IMG/VR virus record: IMGVR_UViG_3300009182_000072 | Span: 1-58,640 of that record | DNA length: 58,640 nt | DNA from: a virus | Direction: 5' to 3' (one strand) | Shown: positions 29,863-41,100 of the stretch, one piece after another | Layout of the letters: every line of letters starts with the position of its first letter | Numbering within the stretch: the first letter of the stretch is position 1 | The notes under the pieces: model-generated | The model's database searches: none | Told to the model about the DNA's origin: nothing | Seen by the model: only the letters and a program-made list of their open reading frames with translations | Made by a program: the position numbers and the translations under genes

Positions 29863-30255
29863 ATGGCACACAATTCCCGAACATTCGTTGATATAGATTT
29901 AAATTTTATGGCTCATCCTGTCACTAAAGATGTGACAGTTAAGACTAATGAGCAAGCTATTAAATCCTCAATCCGAAATTTGATTTTAACGTCAAATTAC
30001 GAAAAACCATTTCACCCAGAGATCGGTTCACAGATAAATTCACTATTGTTTGAACCAGCTACTCCAATGCTACCCATTATGCTTAGGAAAGCAATAGAGT
30101 TTACAATTTATAACTTTGAACCAAGAGTTAGTCTTACAAATGTAGAGGCAATTGTATCTGAAGATGAAAACTCTATTGATGTAACCGTAGAGTTTGTAAT
30201 AATTAATACGAGTACCCCAGTGGCACTTGATCTAATACTTTATAGAACGAGATAA
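29863..30255 (+). CDS. 25: baseplate wedge subunit gp25
   Basis: 130 residues, matching T4 gp25 (132). FVDIDLNFMAHPVTKDVTVK, the IKSSIRNLILTSNYEKPFHP block and GSQINSLLFEPATP are the family's hallmark. gp25 has a lysozyme-like name by history but is the structural wedge protein that starts sheath polymerisation with gp6 in the core bundle. Its ATG lies 5 nt after a late-promoter-like box and lacks a ribosome-binding site. Confidence 0.95.
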   Translation: MAHNSRTFVDIDLNFMAHPVTKDVTVKTNEQAIKSSIRNLILTSNYEKPFHPEIGSQINSLLFEPATPMLPIMLRKAIEFTIYNFEPRVSLTNVEAIVSEDENSIDVTVEFVIINTSTPVALDLILYRTR

Positions 30256-30258
30256 GAT

Positions 30259-32106
30259 ATGGCTATAGATAGCAAAAGAATTCAGGTCAGCGAATTAGAT
30301 TTTGACCAAATTAAAAGTAATCTAAAGAATTTCTTAAAGGGTCAAAATCAGTTTACTGATTATGATTTTGAAGGTTCAGGATTATCTGTTCTTCTAGATG
30401 TTCTTGCATACAATACTCACTATAACGCATTGTATACAAACTTAGCTGTAAACGAAATGTTTTTGGATTCAGCAAGTAAACGTGCAAGCGTAGTATCTCT
30501 TGCTAAAACTTTGGGTTATACTCCATCTTCAGTTAGATCTGCCAGAGCCATTGTTAATATGGCAGTAAGCAATCCAAATCAATCTCCATCGACATTGACA
30601 CTACCACAGTATAGTCCTTTCAGTACTGTTATTGGTAATTTAAATTATACATTCTATACTATATCTGAATATACAATTATTCCTGTAAATGGTACATATA
30701 CTTTCACTAACATAGAGTTAGTTGAAGGTAGTCCACTTTCTTTTTATTATACTGTTGCCACTGGTCAACAGTATATCATCCCAAATCAAAACGCTGATAT
30801 TTCAACTCTAAAGGTTCGTGTCCAAGAGTCATCAATATCAGATACCTTTACTACTTTTACTCCAGCAACTTCTTTAGTTCAACTAGCTTCAGATAGTAAT
30901 GTTTACTTTATTAAAGAAATTGATGGTGGATTATATGAACTTGTGTTTGGTGACACAATTATATCTGCTGGGCTAACCAATGGTAATGTCATTCACTTAG
31001 ACTATTTTGTTTCTGGTGGAGAAGTTGGTAATGGTGCACGTGAGTTTAGATATAATGGCATTTCTTTAATTGGTGGAAGTCCAATAGTTACTACTGTTGA
31101 TATTGGTGCAGGTGGTGTTGCTATTGAATCTATTGATAGTATTAAGTATAATGCACCAAGATTGTATGCTGCTCAAAATCGTGCAGTAACTCCTGATGAC
31201 TATAAAGCATTGATTTATGCTGCGTTCAATTATATTCAAGCAGTTTCTGTTTGGGGTGGTGAAGATAATACACCACCAGTTTATGGTAAGACTTACATTT
31301 GCGTAAAACCATATAACGCAAATAAGCTAACACTACAACAAAAATCTGATATAAAAACTACTTTGTTGGCATCCAGAAGTGTAGTATCAATTACACCAGA
31401 GATTGTTGATCCAGATTTCCTTAATATTGCATTGGATGTAACTGTTTATTACAATGATAGAAAAACTATTAGAACTGCATCTGAGATTGCAACAATCGTA
31501 ACGAATACTATTTTTAATTACGATAATGCTAAACTCCAAAGATTTGATGGAGTATTTCGTTTCTCAGAACTTAGTCGTTTGATTGATACTTCAGAACAAG
31601 CAATCGTAAGCAACATAACAACTGTATTGATGCGCAGAAAAGTAGCACCACGCTATAATGTTTCTGCAGAGTATACGCTAAATCTGATTAACCCAGTTTA
31701 TTCAGCTGGTGTGCCTGAAGGTGCTATTTCTTCAACTGGTTTCTATATCTATGGCAGTGAAGAAATCCACTATATTGAAGATGATGGAGTTGGTAATATT
31801 AGACTTTATTATAATGTAGTATCAACAAGCGCAACTGGTAGTACTAAATTTATTGTAAACCCAACTATCGGTACAATTGATTATGCCAATGGGTTGTTCA
31901 ATGTCAAGAACTTAAACATTACTGGTTTGGCTGATGTTGATTGGGAAATTACCTTTAAGCCACAATCAAATGATATTGTTTCTGCGTATACTCAAATTGC
32001 TGAAATTGCACGTGACCATTTAACTGTTATTGCAATTCCTGATAAAACTGCAAATGGTGACCTACGTGGTGGAAAGAATTATACATTTACTTCTAGCAGA
32101 AACTAA
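30259..32106 (+). CDS. 6: baseplate wedge subunit gp6
   Basis: 615 residues (T4: 660). The N-terminal KNFLKGQNQFTDYDFEGSGL, then VLLDVLAYNTHYNALY-like text and NEMFLDSASKRASVVSLAKT with LGYTPSSVRSARA, are the conserved gp6/gpJ-type start; the C-terminal PRYNVSAEYTLNLINP block leads to the dimerisation part. gp6 forms the ring of the baseplate periphery and binds gp25 and gp53. Its stop overlaps the next start by 1 nt. Confidence 0.93.
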   Translation: MAIDSKRIQVSELDFDQIKSNLKNFLKGQNQFTDYDFEGSGLSVLLDVLAYNTHYNALYTNLAVNEMFLDSASKRASVVSLAKTLGYTPSSVRSARAIVNMAVSNPNQSPSTLTLPQYSPFSTVIGNLNYTFYTISEYTIIPVNGTYTFTNIELVEGSPLSFYYTVATGQQYIIPNQNADISTLKVRVQESSISDTFTTFTPATSLVQLASDSNVYFIKEIDGGLYELVFGDTIISAGLTNGNVIHLDYFVSGGEVGNGAREFRYNGISLIGGSPIVTTVDIGAGGVAIESIDSIKYNAPRLYAAQNRAVTPDDYKALIYAAFNYIQAVSVWGGEDNTPPVYGKTYICVKPYNANKLTLQQKSDIKTTLLASRSVVSITPEIVDPDFLNIALDVTVYYNDRKTIRTASEIATIVTNTIFNYDNAKLQRFDGVFRFSELSRLIDTSEQAIVSNITTVLMRRKVAPRYNVSAEYTLNLINPVYSAGVPEGAISSTGFYIYGSEEIHYIEDDGVGNIRLYYNVVSTSATGSTKFIVNPTIGTIDYANGLFNVKNLNITGLADVDWEITFKPQSNDIVSAYTQIAEIARDHLTVIAIPDKTANGDLRGGKNYTFTSSRN

Positions 32107-34316
32107 TGATTACCCGACCAAAAATCGCATCAGTACTTCCTTCTCAGGTTCCTGAGTTTGTAAGGGAAGACTATGGAACATTCATCGAATTCATAAAAGC
32201 ATATTATGAGTTTTTGGATCTAAATTATGATTCCCAATTTACAACACTGAGAGATTTAGATAATACTCTAGATTCATTCATTGAATACTTCAAGAATGAA
32301 GTTGCACATAATATTCCGTATACAGTTGTCAATGAAAGATTCTTATTAAGTAAGATGAAAGATCAGTACCTAGCAAAAGGTTCTGAAGCATCTTTTAAAC
32401 TACTGTTCAAAATTTTATTCAATAAAGAAGTTGTAGTTGATTATCCATCTAAACAAATTCTTCGTGCATCTGATGGCAAATGGAATCAAGACGTTTCCGT
32501 ATTTGTATATGTAAATGCTGGAAGCCCAGATGATGTTGTTGGTAAGATTGTTGATGTTGTAACTGCAACAAAGATTCTTCGTATTCAGGTTGATAAAAGA
32601 CAGTATGTTGAAATTGAAGTAGACAATGCTGTTCAAATCTCTGAACACATTTACGAATTGTTTATTGATCGTAGATTCTTTGGTAATATTAGTATTGGTG
32701 ATAAACTTCGTTACAGTGATGTATTTGATGCAACTGTTTTAGCAACTACATCAAAAGTTGAAGTTCAGCGTGCTGGTAAAAAATTCAAAGTTGGTGACTT
32801 ATATGAAGTTAAAAATGGACAGGGCGCAGGTTCTGTTTTAAAGGTTACTCGTGTAAGCGATGTTGGCGGTATTCAAGCACTTGAATTTGTTAAGTATGGA
32901 ATTGGATATACTACAGACTTTACTGCAACACTATTACCATATGGTGGGGTTTCTGCAACAAGTGCTGGTTCCACTGGTTTAGTTATTACAACACTCCCAA
33001 CTGTTCCATCTCCGCCATATCCAGGCACATCAATTGCATTCTCAGAAACTACAAATGGTTTCTTTGAACAAGGTACTATCAATACTACAAACTATAACGT
33101 AACCGCATATTGGGATGGTACTTATGTAGGTGAGACTGTTCGTGAATTCTTCGTTGATAACAAATATACAATTCTAGATGCAGATGAACCTGCAGTTATT
33201 AAAGTTACGCTAAATTCTCTGGCAAAATATCCAGGATACTATACAACAAATGATGGTTTCTTAGATGATGCTATTTTTATTCAAGATAGTAAATATTATC
33301 AGGCATTTGCTTATGTGCTTAAGATTGATGAGCGTCTAGATACATATCGTTCAGCAGTTAAAACATTGCTACATCCAGCTGGTATGGCACTGTTTGGTGA
33401 GTTTGATATTAGAAATGAATTTGACACTGGAACTACATTAGAATTCGCATTGAAGTATTTGGTAGTTGCTTTACAAGATGAACTGCAATCTACTGATGCT
33501 ATTTCTACTAAAGGTGTTACCAAAGCAATTGCTACTCAATACTTAAATGATGGGGTAACAGCGGACATTAATTCGGTAACTATAAGTTCTGAGACTGGTA
33601 CAAATAGTACTAGAACAGTACCTTATCTAGTTACATCAAAGGCTATATCTACTCATAAGTTGTATGATGGTGTGACTTCGGATACTAGTTCAGTTACAAT
33701 GAGTTCTGAGACTGGTACAAATAGTACAAGAACAGTACCTTATGCTAATATATCCAAACCTTTGGCAACTCACTTTTTAAATGATGGTACTACAGCAGAT
33801 ACTAGTTCTGTTACTCCATCAGAAGCAACAATATCTTATGGGTATAGTTCATTAACTAGAAATGGTATTAGTGTATTAACTAATACTAAGACATTAAACT
33901 CTCAGGTATATAATCATTATTTGTATGATGGTACAACATTAGATAGTGATTTATTTACGTTAAGTGATACCACAGGATCTAATAGTACAAGAACAGTACC
34001 TTATGCTGATATATCTAAGGCTATTGCTACACATTATTTAAACGATGGAGTTACTGCTGACACAAGTTCAGTGACAATGAGTTCTGAAACTGGTACTGAC
34101 AGCACAAGAACTGTTCCCTTTGTTGTCCTAAATAAATCATTGGCTACTCATTATTTAAATAATGGGATAACAGCAGATACGAGTTCAGTTACAGCAACTG
34201 GTAGTGGTGGTGGGATTTGGTTAAATTCATATAATGACCCATATCCAGCTAGCAGTTCATATTTTGCAAATGACAGTGGAAACTACATAGTAGGCGAATC
34301 TACTTTCACGGGATAA
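32106..34316 (+). CDS. baseplate wedge-associated structural protein with 117-bp repeats
   Basis: 736 residues. The N-terminal 250 residues form a conserved structural domain of T4-like aquatic phages: FVREDYGTFIEFIKAYYEFL, VNERFLLSKMKDQYLAKGSE and VDYPSKQILRASDGKWNQD. Its location between gp6 and gp8 suits a gp7-like wedge initiator or tail-pin component, although it is shorter than T4 gp7. The last 260 residues contain about five and a half copies of a 39-residue unit (core ATHYLNDGVTADTSSVT, then SSETGTNSTRTVPY). Such repeats probably make a thin fibrous extension. Confidence 0.75.
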   Translation: MITRPKIASVLPSQVPEFVREDYGTFIEFIKAYYEFLDLNYDSQFTTLRDLDNTLDSFIEYFKNEVAHNIPYTVVNERFLLSKMKDQYLAKGSEASFKLLFKILFNKEVVVDYPSKQILRASDGKWNQDVSVFVYVNAGSPDDVVGKIVDVVTATKILRIQVDKRQYVEIEVDNAVQISEHIYELFIDRRFFGNISIGDKLRYSDVFDATVLATTSKVEVQRAGKKFKVGDLYEVKNGQGAGSVLKVTRVSDVGGIQALEFVKYGIGYTTDFTATLLPYGGVSATSAGSTGLVITTLPTVPSPPYPGTSIAFSETTNGFFEQGTINTTNYNVTAYWDGTYVGETVREFFVDNKYTILDADEPAVIKVTLNSLAKYPGYYTTNDGFLDDAIFIQDSKYYQAFAYVLKIDERLDTYRSAVKTLLHPAGMALFGEFDIRNEFDTGTTLEFALKYLVVALQDELQSTDAISTKGVTKAIATQYLNDGVTADINSVTISSETGTNSTRTVPYLVTSKAISTHKLYDGVTSDTSSVTMSSETGTNSTRTVPYANISKPLATHFLNDGTTADTSSVTPSEATISYGYSSLTRNGISVLTNTKTLNSQVYNHYLYDGTTLDSDLFTLSDTTGSNSTRTVPYADISKAIATHYLNDGVTADTSSVTMSSETGTDSTRTVPFVVLNKSLATHYLNNGITADTSSVTATGSGGGIWLNSYNDPYPASSSYFANDSGNYIVGESTFTG
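33517..34225 (+). repeat. tandem 117-bp coding repeat
   Basis: Six degenerate copies, with T/ADTSSVT cores beginning near 33556, 33673, 33790, 33939, 34053 and 34170. Most intervals are 114-117 bp; the third to fourth is longer because of an insertion with GYSSLTRNGISVLTN. Identity is highest between copies 1, 2 and 5 (SSETGTNSTRTVPY). Confidence 0.85.
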
Positions 34317-34335
34317 TTAATAAAAGGAGAATTTT

Positions 34336-34797
34336 ATGAATTTACAAGAAAACTTAGGAATCACAGGCGAGTTAACTATTTCTGTATTTGACAGAGATGG
34401 TAATTTAAAAGAAGCAAAGAAAGTACCCAATTTGGTTGTTACAGTTGGTAAGACTTATATTGCTGCTCGTATGGTTGGAACTGCGCAGTCAGTAATGAAT
34501 ACTATGGCGATCGGTACTGGTACTGGTACTCCAGCAGTTGGTGACACCGCATTGGGAACATCAGCTGGTCGTGTTGCTACTAGTTCATTCACTGCTTCTA
34601 CCAATACTGTTACTGCAACAGCAACTTTCCCAGCTGGTACTGGTACTGGCGCAATTACTGAAGCTGGTATTTTTAATCCAACTACTGCTGGTGGTACTGA
34701 TGGAACAAACTCAATGTTATGTCGTACAACTTTCCCAGTTGTTAATAAAGCAGCTGGTGATTCTATCGCAATCACTTGGGTTATTACAGTAAGTTAA
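34336..34797 (+). CDS. small virion/fibre protein
   Basis: 153 residues beginning MNLQENLGITGELTISVFDR, then KKVPNLVVTVGKTYIAARMV and a beta-rich Thr/Gly/Ala region. This layout, with an N-terminal beta sandwich and low-complexity middle, is common in small phage fibre or decoration proteins. AAAAGGAGA upstream is a strong ribosome-binding site, indicating high expression. It probably trimerises on the baseplate; the exact role is unknown. Confidence 0.65.
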   Translation: MNLQENLGITGELTISVFDRDGNLKEAKKVPNLVVTVGKTYIAARMVGTAQSVMNTMAIGTGTGTPAVGDTALGTSAGRVATSSFTASTNTVTATATFPAGTGTGAITEAGIFNPTTAGGTDGTNSMLCRTTFPVVNKAAGDSIAITWVITVS

Positions 34798-34811
34798 TTT
34801 TCGGATAAAAC

Positions 34812-37800
34812 ATGGCTACATCTTCTTTAATGAAGACCACTCTGCATAATTCTATTGCAGATGGTCTATACAATGAGATTACATCTAGATACTCAAGATA
34901 TTATTATTTCTTGGGTAGAACTCTTACATGGGAAGATGAGCTAACTCCACCAACACCTACTGATAGTTTTGCATATGAATTACAAACTCGTAATGAAATT
35001 ATTACGGCTAAAGAAATTAAGCCAACTGATATTGCTTATGTAGTATTAAGACATAATTGGGTTAGTGGAACTACATATGATCAATATGATGATCAATACT
35101 CTACTGAAGTTCAGGGTATTAACTTAACATCTGGTGGTTATAGTTATGGTTCAGCACCGAATGTTTATATTGGATCTCAGGGTGCGGTTACTTGGGTTGC
35201 TAATACATCATATGTTTATGGTACTATGGTTAAAGTTCAAGTATCAGCAAATGTTCAAAGAACTTATCTTGTAACAAATACTGGTGTTTCTGGAACTACT
35301 GCACCAACACATACTACTGGTACTGTTTTGAATGGTACTGGAACTTTGATGCTACAGTACTTTGCGCATAATGATGCAAATGGTTCTGGTGCAACTGCAG
35401 AAGCAACTGTTCTTGATGGGCAGATAATTGATATTTCATTAACAAATCGTGGTTCTGGTTATACATCTGCTCCAACAGTTGTAATTATTGGTGGTAATGG
35501 AACAGCTGCGGTAGCAACTGCTACAGTTACAATTGCACCTTCTGGAACTCAAAAATTAGAAGATGCTGTATTTTATGTAGTTACTGATGAGTATAATGTT
35601 TATCAGTGTTTAGATAATAACAATGGTAGTCCATCAACAGTAAAACCAACTGGCACTTCTTATGATACAATAGGAACAATGGATGGTTATCTGTGGAAAT
35701 TCCTTTATAACATTCCGATTGCATTAAGAAATAAATTCTTAACTGATGTTTACATGCCAGTTGTTACTGCGCTTCGTTCTCAATTTTATTCTGCTGGCAC
35801 ATTAAAAACTATTCGTCTTGATCAGTCTGGTTCTGGATATACTTCTGGATCAATTACTGTTCAGGGTGATGGTTATGCTACTGATGAAGAAATTTATTTA
35901 ACAGGAAAAGCACTATCTTCTGGTGGCTCTGGATATACATCTGCAACCATTAGTATTTCTCCTCCATTCGATGGCGTTTCTACATGGTCTGCAAGTAGCA
36001 CAGCTATTGTTAATCAGAAATTAACATATCAAAATAATGTATATCGTGTTGCAATTTCTGGTGTTACTGGATCTAGTGGACCAATACATCGTCATAATAC
36101 TATTGCAAATGGAACATCGGCACTTGAGTATATTGGTACTACAGCAACAGCTGAGGCTGTTATTACTAATAGCACAGTTACTGTTGGTTCTTTCACTATC
36201 GGTAAAATATATACAATAGCCAGTATGGGTACTACTACTAGTACTCAATGGAATACTATTGCTGGAACCAGTGCAATAACTTATACTGTTGGTAGTGTAT
36301 TTACCGCTGCTATTGCTGGTACTGGATTGGGAACTGGTACTGCTACATTTAAAACCATTACAGATTTAACATTGTATGGAATGATAAATAAAATTCAAGT
36401 TGTTGGTGGTGGTTCTGGATATACTTCTCCTCCTATTGTTAATTTTAGTGGCGGTAGTGGAACTGGCGCAGCAGCTGTTGCTGTTTTACAGAATGGGTCA
36501 ATTATACGTGTTGGTGTAACAGATCCAGGATATGACTATACATCTGCACCAACTATTACCTTTGGTACAATTTGGACAGGATTGACTTCACTAACAAATA
36601 TTGGTGATCAGATTTATTATTCAAATCGTTTATACACTGTGGCCAGTACTGGTTATACAGGTTCTGTTGCACCTATCCATGTTTCTGGAACTATAACAAA
36701 CTCACCAGCTTTTGCGTTTTCTACTGCGTTGACTTTAAATAGTACAGTTTATGTTTCTGGTAGATTATATAAAGTAACTACTGCAGGAACCACTTCTGTT
36801 GGAACAACTCCAACACATACTACTGGAACTGTGACAAATGGAACTGCTGCATTATTATATCTTGGTGCACCCGCAACATTAACATATGCTGGAACACAGG
36901 CTACTGCAACAACTTCTCTTAAATATGGTGCTGGTTATTCTGCATATCCTGCTATTACGTTTTCATCTCTTTCTGGTACTGGTGCCGCAGCTAACTTTAC
37001 TGGTGTAAAAACTGAGGCTAGTCTAATACCAATTTTTGCTGCAGATACTTCTGGGCAACAATGGCAAACAAGTACTGTATATACTGCAGGATTAAAACTC
37101 TGGTACAGCAATAGATTATATACAGTTACTGCAGGTGGTACTAGTGGAACTGTTGCACCATCTCATACATCTGGTACAATTTCAAATGGTACTACTACAC
37201 TATATTTTGAAGGTTTGTTTGGAGAATTAGTTGGTGTTCAGGTAGATGATCCAGGTGTTGGATATACATACGCTAACTTAAATGTAACTGGTGATGGTTC
37301 TGGAGCATCTATCTCTGCTGATCTATCTCCAGGTGATGTAAATACTCTACAAGCAAATATTGAATTACTTACTGTGGATGGTAAAATTACAAATTGCCCA
37401 ATTATTTCTGGTGGTTACGGATATGGCGCAGTAAATATAACTATAACTGGTGATGGGACTGGAGCAGCTGCTACAGCTGTTTTGAATAATGGTTCAATTG
37501 AGAAAATAACTATTACTAATCAAGGTTCTGGTTATCGTTGGGCGACAGTCACTATTACTGGTTCTGGATTTGGTGCCAGAGCAAGAGCAATCATTGGTCC
37601 ATACGGTGGTTACGGAAAAGAAGCACTTAACAATTTATTTGCTAAAACGCTAATGTTCTATAGTAACATATCCCAAGATAGAAATCAGGGTTTTGATGTT
37701 AATAATGATTATCGTCAACTTGGTATCATTAAATCACCACGTCAATATGGGAATACTAATCCATTAGTTGCAGTTCTTGCGTCGGCATGTTGGGTTATTA

Positions 37801-38099
37801 GTGGAACTGCAAATACAACACTGTTCCCAGTAGATTCTACTATTACTGATGACGCAGCTAAGAGATTTAGGATTGTTACAAATACTGGCACATCATTACT
37901 AGTTCAATCGCTTGATAATGCTGCTATTGTTTCTGGAACTAATTTTTCAAACACTAATGGAGATTTATTCACTGCATCTACAGTCACTCCACCAACAATA
38001 GATAAATACTCAGGTGACTTATTGTTTATTGATAACAAGCAAGCATTCACCCCAACTGCAGACGAGACAGTTACCCTTAGAACAGTTATTAAGTTCTAA
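34812..38099 (+). CDS. 8: gp8-like baseplate wedge protein with multiple inserted modules
   Basis: 1095 residues, three times the length of T4 gp8 (334). The gp8-type ends are recognisable: SRYSRYYYFLGRTLTWEDEL and KEIKPTDIAYVVLRHNWVSG at the start, KLEDAVFYVVTDEYNVYQCL and MDGYLWKFLYNIPIALRNKF after the first insert, and LNNLFAKTLMFYSNISQDRN with RQLGIIKSPRQYG near the end. Between these are about five carbohydrate-binding-like modules (pattern GxxxxYxNRLYTVxxxGTxGxxxPxH) and about nine GGSGYTSAPT-type hairpin repeats. gp8 connects wedge gp10/gp7/gp6 in T4. The inserts probably decorate the baseplate edge and may bind surface glycans. Confidence 0.78.
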   Translation: MATSSLMKTTLHNSIADGLYNEITSRYSRYYYFLGRTLTWEDELTPPTPTDSFAYELQTRNEIITAKEIKPTDIAYVVLRHNWVSGTTYDQYDDQYSTEVQGINLTSGGYSYGSAPNVYIGSQGAVTWVANTSYVYGTMVKVQVSANVQRTYLVTNTGVSGTTAPTHTTGTVLNGTGTLMLQYFAHNDANGSGATAEATVLDGQIIDISLTNRGSGYTSAPTVVIIGGNGTAAVATATVTIAPSGTQKLEDAVFYVVTDEYNVYQCLDNNNGSPSTVKPTGTSYDTIGTMDGYLWKFLYNIPIALRNKFLTDVYMPVVTALRSQFYSAGTLKTIRLDQSGSGYTSGSITVQGDGYATDEEIYLTGKALSSGGSGYTSATISISPPFDGVSTWSASSTAIVNQKLTYQNNVYRVAISGVTGSSGPIHRHNTIANGTSALEYIGTTATAEAVITNSTVTVGSFTIGKIYTIASMGTTTSTQWNTIAGTSAITYTVGSVFTAAIAGTGLGTGTATFKTITDLTLYGMINKIQVVGGGSGYTSPPIVNFSGGSGTGAAAVAVLQNGSIIRVGVTDPGYDYTSAPTITFGTIWTGLTSLTNIGDQIYYSNRLYTVASTGYTGSVAPIHVSGTITNSPAFAFSTALTLNSTVYVSGRLYKVTTAGTTSVGTTPTHTTGTVTNGTAALLYLGAPATLTYAGTQATATTSLKYGAGYSAYPAITFSSLSGTGAAANFTGVKTEASLIPIFAADTSGQQWQTSTVYTAGLKLWYSNRLYTVTAGGTSGTVAPSHTSGTISNGTTTLYFEGLFGELVGVQVDDPGVGYTYANLNVTGDGSGASISADLSPGDVNTLQANIELLTVDGKITNCPIISGGYGYGAVNITITGDGTGAAATAVLNNGSIEKITITNQGSGYRWATVTITGSGFGARARAIIGPYGGYGKEALNNLFAKTLMFYSNISQDRNQGFDVNNDYRQLGIIKSPRQYGNTNPLVAVLASACWVISGTANTTLFPVDSTITDDAAKRFRIVTNTGTSLLVQSLDNAAIVSGTNFSNTNGDLFTASTVTPPTIDKYSGDLLFIDNKQAFTPTADETVTLRTVIKF

Positions 38100-38105
38100 T
38101 AAATA
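38099..38105 (+). promoter_or_regulatory. candidate late promoter box
   Basis: ATAAATA then ATAGAG, 30 nt before the large gene at 38136, which also has an AGGA ribosome-binding site. Same ATAGAG extension as at 50405 and, approximately, 56965. Confidence 0.5.
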
Positions 38106-38135
38106 ATAGAGATTACTTACAGGACATAGTTCACA

Positions 38136-41100
38136 ATGTTAGACTTTAATACCGAACCATATAATGATGATTTTGACGAAAATAATAAATTTCACAGAAT
38201 TTTATTTCGTCCAAGTTATGCTGTTCAAGCTAGAGAATTAACTCAACTTCAGTCTATCCTGCAGAATCAGATTAAGCGTCATGGAGATCATGTATTCAAA
38301 CAGGGTGCTATGGTTATCCCTGGTCAGATCTCACTAGATACAAAACTTAGTTATGTAAAATTAGAAGTATTTAACTCTGCTGGTGATGTAACTGAAACTT
38401 TTATTGCTAATTTAGCTGGCAAGACTTTAGTTGGTGAGAGCGGATTAACTGCTCAAATTATTGCAATATCAAATGCAGATGGTTCAGATCCAACTACACT
38501 ATTTGTTCGTTATACTTCTAGTGCTGACGATACTACAACAAAGGTATTTGCTGATGGTGAAATTCTAACTACATCAGATGATGCGTATACAGTAACTGCC
38601 TTAGCTTCTGACGCTACTGGTACTGGTTCAGCTGCAACTATCGAACGTGGTGTTTACTATGTTAATGGGTTCTTCGTTCTATGCGATACTCAAACTATTG
38701 TTCTAGACAAATATACAAATACACCTTCATATAGAGTTGGTTTAACTATTGATGAGCAGAAAGTTACACCAGAAGATACTGGGTATGAGTCACTTCTTGA
38801 TAATGCACAAAACAGTTATAACTATGCTGCTCCAGGTGCACATCGTTACTATATCGATTTAATTCTTACTAAGTTAGCACCAGATTCTACTGATGACGTT
38901 GATTTCATTGAACTTCTTTCTGTAAATGAAGGACAGGTTAAACGTGAAGTTACTAAAACAGCTTATGCTGAAATTGAGAAAACCCTTGCTCGTCGTACAT
39001 ATGACGAGTCTGGTAACTATACTACAAAACCATTTAAGATTGATATTCGTGAACATAGAAATAACAATCGTGGAACTTGGGTCGCCAACAAAGCATATTT
39101 GATTGGTGATGTAGTTACATATGACACTAACATCTATGTTGCCAAGAATTCTTCAACTTCTGTAAATATTCCACCAACACATACTACTGGAACATCATAT
39201 GATGGTGCTTCTTCAACTGGTATTAATTGGGAATATAATTTAAACCCATTCTACAATCGTGGTATCTATAGACCAGAGGATGGTGGAGATGAAGCCAACC
39301 TAGCAGTTGGTATGGAACCAGGTAAAGCATATGTTCAGGGTTATGAGATCGAAAAGATCGCAACTGAATATGTTACTGTTCCAAAGGCACGTGATTTTGT
39401 GCAAACTAGCAATACATATTTAACTGCTCCAATGGGCAACTTTGTATATATTGCAAATACAAATTCGTTGCCGCCATTTGATTCAACAAGTGGTATGCCA
39501 ACAATTACCCTTTATAATAGATTCACTTCTTCTGTTGGTGTTGCTCCGAGTGGTGCAACTGCAGTTGGTACTGCACGTGTTCGTGGTATTGAATGGGATA
39601 GTGGCACACTTGGTTCTATAAGTGCTGTTTATAAACTTTACCTATTTGACGTAACAATGTCAAATGGATATGATTTCAATAGAGATGTAAAATCATTATA
39701 CTATAGCCGTTCTGATACTAATTTAAACTTTACTGCTGATATAAATTCACTTGTTACTCAGTTGGTCGGTTCTGCAACAACTTATTCTTCATACCCAACT
39801 AAGGGTGCTTCAACTACTTTAATTGGTATTGGTTCAGCATGGCAGGGTGGAACTTCAGCTAGCCCAGCACTTAAGGTTGGTGATTATATTCGCATCGGTC
39901 CAAATACTTCTACGAATGTTCGTAGAGTTACAACTATTACAAATAATGGAACTATTGTAGTAGATTCCTCAGTCACTGCTGATGGCGATATTATTTACTT
40001 GATATCAACTAAAATCCAAGAACCACAAAACAATAAACTGATTTATCCGCTTCCAAATTACGCAATCAAATCTGTTCGTGATGCTACTTCAGCAAAACAG
40101 ATTATCTATTATGGAATGCAGTATCTAAGTGGTACTTCAACGTCAATTTCTGGCGGTGCATGTACGCTAACTATCAACACAACTGCTGGTGTTTTTGCAG
40201 ATTCTGCTGAAACTGATAACTATATCGTTGTATGGTATGATGCTACTTCTGGCGGTACAGTTGTTCTACCAAATTCTATTAGTGCTGGTGGTTCTTCATC
40301 TATTACGTTCACTCTACCATCTTCATACGCATCTTCTAACTTTATTGTCATGGCCACAATTAAGAAGATTGGTTCTGATGGCGGTGAGAAAACAAAGACA
40401 CTACAAACTGTTACTCAAACATATACAACACAAGCTGCTACAACTAAAGCAATTCTATCTCTTGGTAAAGCAGACGTATTGAGAATCAAATCTATTTACA
40501 TGGATACTGGTTCTTTTGCTTCACCATCTGGAACATACACTGTTGATATTTTTGATCGTTATGATTTTGATAATGGTCAACGAGATACTCACTATGATCT
40601 TGGTCGTTTGATTTTAAAGAGTTCATTTGCTCCTCCATCTGCACCAATCTCTGTAACTTTTGAATATTTCTCGCATTCATCTGGTGATTATTTTACAGTA
40701 AATTCATATCCATCAACTATTTCTCGTAAAGATATTCCACCGTACAATGGTGTTTCTCTACGTGACGTATTAGATTTTCGTCCACGTATTAGTGATGCTG
40801 GAACAACATTCTCTGGATCTGGTTCATCTTTTGCGATGACACCTAAACGTGGTCAGGATATTACTGTTTCATATTCTTACTACCTTTCTCGTAAAGATAA
40901 AATTGCAATTTCTCCAGATGGTTCATTCTTTGATGTTACTGGAGTTTCTTCATTAAGTCCATCAGAACCAGTTGATCCTGCTACTGGAATGGTTCTTTAT
41001 AAACTTACTCTTGAGCCATATACTTTTGGAACTTCAAACGCCAACATCATTATCGATCAGGTAGATAATAAACGATATACAATGCGTGATATCGGTAAAC

